From JAGCJX01 sp045638645 (GTDB lineage Bacteria > Bacteroidota > Bacteroidia > Bacteroidales > UBA932): a stretch of DNA of 64,000 bases. Below the pieces are notes generated by a model. The model was given only the letters and a program-made list of their open reading frames with translations. It was not told where the DNA came from and did not search any database. The stretch lies in contig JAZUBU010000005.1 of the NCBI GenBank assembly GCA_045638645.1, positions 62,001 to 126,000 on the forward strand. The letters run 5' to 3'. Within the stretch, counting starts at the first letter, position 1. Every line of letters starts with the position of its first letter. A program made the translations under genes and the position numbers. Of the stretch, positions 59,480 to 64,000 are shown piece by piece.

Positions 59480-60298
59480 ATGGAAATTAAAGCAGCAGAC
59501 GTTGCAAAACTCCGCAAAATGACCGGTGCCGGTATGATGGACTGCAAAAAAGCCTTGGTGGAAGCTGACGGCGATTTTGAAAGAGCACAAGAAATCATCC
59601 GCGAAAAAGGTAAATTGGTTGCCGCTAAACGCGCTGACCGTGAAACCACCGAAGGTGCAGTAATCGCTAAAGTAAACGGTGGTCAAGCTATCTTGACTTG
59701 CTTGGGTTGCGAAACTGACTTCGTAGCTAAAAATGAAGAATTCCAAGCCTTGGCAAATGCTATCGCTGACGCAGCGTTGGCAAACATGCCGGCAGACATG
59801 GAAGGTTTGATGGCTGTCGCTGTGAACGGTATGACCGTTGAAGAAGCGATTACCCAACAAACTGGTAAGAGCGGTGAAAAACACGCAATTCCCTTCTATG
59901 CAAAATTGGAAGCTCCTTACATCGCTGAATACATCCACACCAACGGCAAAGTTGCAACCATCGTAGGTTTCACCAAAACCATTGATGCACAAGTAGGTCG
60001 CGAAATCGCTATGCAAGTTACCGCAATGAACCCGGTTTCTGTAAGCAAAAACGATTGCCCGCAAGAAGTGATTGACAAGGAAATGGAAATTTACCGCGAA
60101 CAAATCCGTTTGGAAGGCAAACCTGAAAACATGGTTGAAAAGATTGCCTTGGGTAAATTGAACAAATTCTTCAAAGAACAAACCCTCGAAGATCAAACCT
60201 TCGTTAAAGATGGTAAGATCTCTGTGGCTGAATACTTGAAATCTGTTGACGCTGAAGTGAAAATCACTGGCTTCTTCCGTTTCTCTTTGAACGACTAA
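59480..60298 (+). CDS. tsf: elongation factor Ts
   Basis: A 272-residue exchange factor for EF-Tu. Seen: VAKLRKMTGAGMMDCKKALVEADGDFERAQEIIREKG with the UBA-like N-terminus, CETDFVAKNEEFQ with the TDFV motif that opens the EF-Tu nucleotide pocket, and KIALGKLNKFFKEQTLEDQTF. A recognisable AGGAGG-like site (TAGGAGGATT) lies upstream of the ATG, which is unusual for this window. Last gene of the operon. Confidence 0.98.
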   Translation: MEIKAADVAKLRKMTGAGMMDCKKALVEADGDFERAQEIIREKGKLVAAKRADRETTEGAVIAKVNGGQAILTCLGCETDFVAKNEEFQALANAIADAALANMPADMEGLMAVAVNGMTVEEAITQQTGKSGEKHAIPFYAKLEAPYIAEYIHTNGKVATIVGFTKTIDAQVGREIAMQVTAMNPVSVSKNDCPQEVIDKEMEIYREQIRLEGKPENMVEKIALGKLNKFFKEQTLEDQTFVKDGKISVAEYLKSVDAEVKITGFFRFSLND

Positions 60299-60318
60299 TT
60301 CCATTCAAATTCCATAGT

Positions 60319-60349
60319 AAGAGGTTGGCCATCCGCCAACCTCTTCTTG
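60319..60349 (+). terminator. terminator of the rplM-rpsI-rpsB-tsf operon
   Basis: AAGAGGTTGGC (60319-60329) pairs with GCCAACCTCTT (60335-60345) around a 5-base loop, followed by a T-rich stretch. Twenty bases after the tsf stop. Confidence 0.85.
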
Positions 60350-60382
60350 TTTATGGGGATCCGGGATGCGTGACGGGATGAA

Positions 60383-60413
60383 AAAAGGGAGACGACCCTG
60401 TCATCTCCCTTTT
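60383..60413 (-). terminator. terminator of kbl
   Basis: AAAAGGGAGA (60383-60392) pairs with TCTCCCTTTT (60404-60413). On the minus strand it is followed by a T run. Twenty-six bases after the kbl stop. Confidence 0.8.
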
Positions 60414-60438
60414 GGCTATTCTATTGGATTTAGAACTA

Positions 60439-61629
60439 TTACTTGATCACGCCGAGTTCCTTTCCGATTTTGGTAAAGGCTGCGATACATTTGTCGAGGT
60501 GTTCGCGTTCGTGACCGGCAGAAATTTGAACACGGATACGAGCTTGATCCTTCGGCACGACCGGATAGTAGAAACCTACAACATAAATACCTTCTTCCAA
60601 CATACGTTGTGCCATCACTTGTGACAATTTTGCATCGTACAACATCACGGCACAAATCGCTGATTGGGTGGGTTTGATATCGAAACCGGCAGCTTTCATC
60701 TTTTCTACAAAGTAAGCCGTGTTTTCGTGCAATTTATCCTGAAGCTCATTAGTGCGGGCCATCATGTCAAACATACGGATACCTGCTGCGGCCACCATCG
60801 GAGGGATGGAGTTGGAGAACAAATACGGACGGGAGCGTTGACGCAACATCGCAATGATTTCTTTCTTACCGGTTGTGAATCCACCGATCGCACCACCAAA
60901 GGCTTTACCCAAGGTTCCGGTGATGATTTCAATTTTACCACGAAGGTCGAACTCTTCGGTAGTACCACGACCCGTACGACCTACCACACCGGCTGAGTGT
61001 GATTCGTCCACCATGACCATGGCATCGTATTTTTCTGCCAAAGCATAGATTTGGTCGAGCGGAGCCACATTACCGTCCATGGAGAATACACCGTCGGTAA
61101 CAATGATGCGGTGACGTTGGGCTTGAGCCAGTTTCAGACAATTTTCCAACTCTTCCATGTTGGCATTGGCATAACGGTATCTTTTCGCTTTGCAAAGACG
61201 TACACCGTCGATGATGGAAGCATGGTTCAATGCATCGGAAATGATGGCATCTTCTTCGCCAAAGAGGGGTTCAAACACACCACCGTTGGCATCAAAGCAG
61301 GCAGCATACAAGATGGTGTCTTCCGTACCAAAGAATTCAGCAATCTTTGCTTCCAACTGTTTGTGGAGATCTTGGGTTCCGCAGATGAAACGTACGCTGG
61401 ACATACCATAGCCGTGGGTATCCAAAGCTTCCTTAGCGGCATCAATCAATTCCTTGTTGTCAGACAAACCGAGGTAGTTGTTTGCACAGAAGTTCAAAAC
61501 GTCTGCACCGGTATTTACTTTGATAGCAGCACGTTGGGGAGAGGTAATGATCCGTTCGTTCTTATACAGACCTGCATTTTCGATCTCTTGGAGTTCGTTT
61601 TGCAAAAAAGCTTGAAAATTGTTGTACAT
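60439..61629 (-). CDS. kbl: glycine C-acetyltransferase (2-amino-3-ketobutyrate CoA ligase)
   Basis: A 396-residue PLP enzyme of the alpha-oxoamine synthase family. Seen: LNFCANNYLGLSDNKELIDAA, HGYGMSSVRFICGTQDLHKQLE, VMVDESHSAGVVGRTGRGT, and the PLP lysine in GTLGKAFGGAIGG. The N-terminus and GYGMSSVRFICGTQ favour KBL over serine palmitoyltransferase or 8-amino-7-oxononanoate synthase. KBL cleaves 2-amino-3-ketobutyrate with CoA to glycine and acetyl-CoA in threonine breakdown; its partner tdh is not in the window. Highly-expressed-type codon use. Promoter at 61648-61655. Confidence 0.94.
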   Translation of the reverse strand: MYNNFQAFLQNELQEIENAGLYKNERIITSPQRAAIKVNTGADVLNFCANNYLGLSDNKELIDAAKEALDTHGYGMSSVRFICGTQDLHKQLEAKIAEFFGTEDTILYAACFDANGGVFEPLFGEEDAIISDALNHASIIDGVRLCKAKRYRYANANMEELENCLKLAQAQRHRIIVTDGVFSMDGNVAPLDQIYALAEKYDAMVMVDESHSAGVVGRTGRGTTEEFDLRGKIEIITGTLGKAFGGAIGGFTTGKKEIIAMLRQRSRPYLFSNSIPPMVAAAGIRMFDMMARTNELQDKLHENTAYFVEKMKAAGFDIKPTQSAICAVMLYDAKLSQVMAQRMLEEGIYVVGFYYPVVPKDQARIRVQISAGHEREHLDKCIAAFTKIGKELGVIK

Positions 61630-61647
61630 AGTCGTTAAAATATTTGT

Positions 61648-61655
61648 ACAAAGAT
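61648..61655 (-). promoter_or_regulatory. kbl promoter, -7 box TATCTTTG
   Basis: Perfect TAnnTTTG on the minus strand, 18 bases before the ATG at 61629. Confidence 0.7.
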
Positions 61656-61696
61656 ATGGAATTCTCTTTGTTTTCGTAAAATTTCTTTATTGTCAC

Positions 61697-61704
61697 TACA
61701 TTTG
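61697..61704 (+). promoter_or_regulatory. TolC-AcrA efflux operon promoter, -7 box TACATTTG
   Basis: Perfect TAnnTTTG, with a leader of about 85 nucleotides before the ATG at 61794. A perfect palindrome at 61748-61759 lies in this leader. Confidence 0.65.
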
Positions 61705-61747
61705 CAAGTTCTTGCTGACAACCTTGTGCTGTTGGCATAATAATTGA

Positions 61748-61759
61748 GTGCAATTGCAC
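61748..61759 (+). promoter_or_regulatory. 12-base palindrome GTGCAATTGCAC, candidate operator
   Basis: Perfect inverted repeat in the leader of the efflux operon, about 45 bases downstream of the predicted start site. It has no T tract, so a protein-binding site is more likely than a terminator. Confidence 0.4.
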
Positions 61760-61793
61760 ACCCCCAATTCAGCACAAAATTAATTGTAATTAT

Positions 61794-63086
61794 ATGAAAA
61801 AAATCTTTGTTCTCAGCCTCCTGGCCGTTATGGGTATCGGTCTGAATGCCTACGCACAGGGAGGTTCATCAACGATCGAACTGTCGTTGGCGGACGCACA
61901 AAACCATGCACTGGAACACAACCGTTCCCTGCAGAATGCAGCCTTGGACATTCGCATTGCAGAAGCCGAGCGCTGGAAAACCATCGCCACCTTCCTTCCC
62001 CAAGTGAATGCAACCTTGGACTACCAAAACTTCTTTGGCTACAAAATGGACCTTGGAGGACTCTCTATCGCCATGCCCGCCTACGGATCGTTGGGCCTGA
62101 CGACCTCCGTATCGTTGAGCGCCGCTCAAATTATTGGCCTGCAACTGACCGATATTTCAAGCCGCATGTCCGAAATCAACCGCCAGATCTCGGAACAGGA
62201 CATTACCAGCCAGGTAAAAACCCTGTACTTTTCAACGTTGGTGACCGAGGAAACCATCAAATTGCTCACCGAAAACCTGAACAACCTACGCCAACTGCAT
62301 GCCTACTCCCAAAAGGCAGTCGAAGTAGGAGCTGCGGAACAAGTGGATGCAGACCAACTGCTGGTACAGGTTTCGACCATGGAAAGCGGGTTGAATGCAG
62401 CGAAAAGAAGCCTGGAAATGGTGTACAACGCACTCCGTCTCCAACTCTGCATTCCCGTGGACACCGAGATTGTCCTGACCCAAAACCTGGAAGACCTGCT
62501 GAACACAGAAGAAGCCAAACGTATGTTGGCGGCAGACTTCCTCCCGGAAAAGAACTACACCCTGCAATTGCTGGAAGAAAACACCCAGATGAGCAAAAAG
62601 CAAGTACGCATGGCCCAATGGGCATACGCACCCTCTATCAGTGTCTTCCACCAATACAGTACCCGAAAATACTTCAGTGACGAAAGGACCATGAACATGA
62701 CCCCTCCGAACCTGCTCGGTATCTCATTGTCGGTTCCGATCTTCTCCAGCGGATCCCGCTACAGTGCCGTACAATCTGCCAAACGCACCTACGAAAAACA
62801 ACTCAATACCCTGGCGGACACCCAAGACGCCATGGAAATCCAACACCGCCAGCTTTGCTACAACCTGGTATCGGCTCAAGAGGATTTCCAGAACCAAGCC
62901 CAAAATGTGGAAGTCACCCAACGTGTTTTTGACAACATCGCCAAAAAATACGAGTACGGACATGCTTCCAGCATGGACTTGACCACCTCCAGCACCAACT
63001 TGATTACCGCACAAAGCAACTACGTGAAGAGTCTGCTGGAATACGTAAAAGCAACCATTGAGTTGGAAAAATTGTTGAATTTATAA
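61794..63086 (+). CDS. TolC family outer-membrane efflux protein
   Basis: A 430-residue protein with type I signal peptide (cleavage after AYAQ, about 23). The OEP repeat appears twice: SLADAQNHALEHNRSLQNAALDIRIAEAERWKTIATFLPQVNA in the first half and SLSVPIFSSGSRYSAVQSAKRTYEKQL in the second, with the long coiled-coil helices between. It forms the trimeric outer-membrane channel of a tripartite pump whose adaptor follows after 12 bases. Confidence 0.93.
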   Translation: MKKIFVLSLLAVMGIGLNAYAQGGSSTIELSLADAQNHALEHNRSLQNAALDIRIAEAERWKTIATFLPQVNATLDYQNFFGYKMDLGGLSIAMPAYGSLGLTTSVSLSAAQIIGLQLTDISSRMSEINRQISEQDITSQVKTLYFSTLVTEETIKLLTENLNNLRQLHAYSQKAVEVGAAEQVDADQLLVQVSTMESGLNAAKRSLEMVYNALRLQLCIPVDTEIVLTQNLEDLLNTEEAKRMLAADFLPEKNYTLQLLEENTQMSKKQVRMAQWAYAPSISVFHQYSTRKYFSDERTMNMTPPNLLGISLSVPIFSSGSRYSAVQSAKRTYEKQLNTLADTQDAMEIQHRQLCYNLVSAQEDFQNQAQNVEVTQRVFDNIAKKYEYGHASSMDLTTSSTNLITAQSNYVKSLLEYVKATIELEKLLNL

Positions 63087-63098
63087 AGCGATAACCAA

Positions 63099-64000
63099 AT
63101 GAATAAGATTGTCATGCTGGGTCTGGCCACTGCGGTGGCAGTGACCACCGGTTGCAAAAGCCAACCGCAACAAACCGAAACAGTAGCCCAAACCGCAGAA
63201 CGTGTGGAACGCGTGGAGGCAACCGTCCTGAAAGAAACGGAAATAGCCCGCCAACTGGAATTGTCCACTACCCTGAACGCCTACGAAACCATGAACGTAG
63301 CTCCCTCACTCACCGGTCTGATCGAGCACATCTATGTAAAAGAAGGCGATCAGGTGAAGAAAGGGGACATGCTCGTACGCATGGACCAAAACCAGTTTAC
63401 CAACACCCAACTGGCCTTTGCAAACCTGGAAACCGAAATGCAACGCACCAAAGCGCTGTACGAAAGCGGAGCCCTCTCCCAACAAACCTACGATCAGGTC
63501 CGTCTGAGTTATGATCAAACCCAAAAGTCATTGAACTTTTTGGAAACCAATACATTCGTAAAAGCTCCTTTTGCCGGTGTAATCGCCAGCAAAAACTACG
63601 AAGATGGCGAATTGTACGGCGGACAACCGATCTTGACCTTGATCGACATCGCCAAACTCAAAGCCTTGCTCAACGTCCCGGAAACCTACTTCCCGATGAT
63701 CAAGGAAGGCATGACCCTGCAATTGCATACCGATATTTATCCGGGCAAGACCTTTGATGCAAAGGTAGAAACCGTCTTCCCGACCGTGGATGCAAACACC
63801 CATACTTTCCAAGTCCGTATTGTACTGAACAACAACGCCAACCTCCTGCGTCCGGGTATGTTTGCACGGACCACCATGGCCATCGGCAAATCCAACGCAA
63901 TGGTGGTTCCCTACCAAGGTGTCCTGAAACTGCTGGGCTCCAACGAACGTTACATCTTCATTGAAAGAGATGGCGTAGCAAAACGGATCTTCGTCGAACT
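63099..64000 (+). CDS. RND efflux periplasmic adaptor (AcrA/MFP family), 3' end outside window
   Basis: 300 codons from the ATG at 63099 without a stop, cut by the window edge. N-terminal signal with a weak lipobox (VTTGC, cysteine about 19). Adaptor features: ELSTTLNAYETMNVAPSLTGLIEHIYVKEGDQVKKGDMLVRMD is the biotinyl-lipoyl domain first half. A short alpha-hairpin (FANLETEMQRTKALYESGALSQQTYDQV) and the second half TFVKAPFAGVIASKNYEDGELYGGQPILTLID follow. The beta-barrel domain comes next (LNVPETYFPMIKEGMTLQLH). An RND inner-membrane transporter is expected just to the right. Confidence 0.92.
   Translation, partial: MNKIVMLGLATAVAVTTGCKSQPQQTETVAQTAERVERVEATVLKETEIARQLELSTTLNAYETMNVAPSLTGLIEHIYVKEGDQVKKGDMLVRMDQNQFTNTQLAFANLETEMQRTKALYESGALSQQTYDQVRLSYDQTQKSLNFLETNTFVKAPFAGVIASKNYEDGELYGGQPILTLIDIAKLKALLNVPETYFPMIKEGMTLQLHTDIYPGKTFDAKVETVFPTVDANTHTFQVRIVLNNNANLLRPGMFARTTMAIGKSNAMVVPYQGVLKLLGSNERYIFIERDGVAKRIFVE

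Noticed and set aside
1..64000. tRNA, rRNA, CRISPR, insertion sequence, prophage or riboswitch
   Set aside because: I looked in the spacers between genes and saw no cloverleaf, repeat-spacer array, transposase or known riboswitch fold. The spacers are all shorter than 200 bases. A covariance-model scan would be needed to exclude small RNAs.

Overview
The window is chromosomal DNA of a member of the Bacteroidales (phylum Bacteroidota). Evidence: about 25 promoters carry the Bacteroidetes -7 box TAnnTTTG in place of a sigma70 -10 box. There is a SusC/SusD pair, the conserved neighbours holB-ricT-gldH-trmB, type II signal peptides on many exported proteins, a bifunctional DAHP synthase/chorismate mutase, and a deoxynucleoside kinase and TGS-type nucleoside kinase of the kinds found in this order. 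I see no mobile element, CRISPR array, tRNA or rRNA gene. No gene-free stretch exceeds 300 bases. I cannot name the genus from sequence alone.

Layout. 1-3.7 kb: a MiaA tRNA prenyltransferase fused in frame to a RimK-like ATP-grasp domain (runs off the left edge), divergent smpB, then lgt and an rRNA-type methyltransferase. 3.7-8.6 kb: pgk followed by a tightly packed trio of bile-acid-type symporter, PlsC-like acyltransferase and Omp85-like barrel. 8.6-10.9 kb: pyrH-frr-DAHP synthase/chorismate mutase. 11-13.8 kb: a lone succinate dehydrogenase cytochrome b gene, hemW and a coiled-coil membrane protein. 13.9-16.1 kb: an unknown lipoprotein, membrane protein and DUF2007 protein. 16-19.4 kb: a DUF3109 protein and an M16-type protein that has lost its zinc site. 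19.5-27 kb: a TPR protein, a U32 protein, holB, ricT, gldH, trmB and a serine hydrolase.

27.2-31.1 kb: a detached piece of the S10 ribosomal operon (rplC-rplD-rplW-rplB-rpsS-rplV-rpsC) with its own promoter and terminator. 31.2-35.5 kb: a glycerophosphodiesterase, aspartase and an ABC-F protein behind a large leader hairpin. 35.5-42.4 kb: a nucleoside kinase interrupted by an amber codon, uvrA, a metallo-beta-lactamase-fold hydrolase, a deoxynucleoside kinase and a PfkB kinase. 42.5-44.7 kb: panC-panD plus a flippase-like membrane protein. 44.7-52.3 kb: a prolyl-oligopeptidase lipoprotein and SusD/SusC, possibly a peptide-uptake locus. 52.3-57.5 kb: DUF456, Xaa-Pro aminopeptidase, lpxK, a GNAT-like protein and a Dus enzyme. 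57.6-60.3 kb: rplM-rpsI-rpsB-tsf with a structured leader before rpsB. 60.4-64 kb: kbl and the start of a TolC/AcrA efflux operon cut by the right edge.

Most genes are housekeeping (translation, tRNA modification, envelope lipids, nucleotide and pantothenate synthesis). The items most worth a second look are the MiaA-ATP-grasp fusion, the detached S10 fragment, the orphan sdhC, the zinc-site-less M16 protein, the amber-interrupted nucleoside kinase and the structured leaders before the ABC-F gene, rpsB and rplC.
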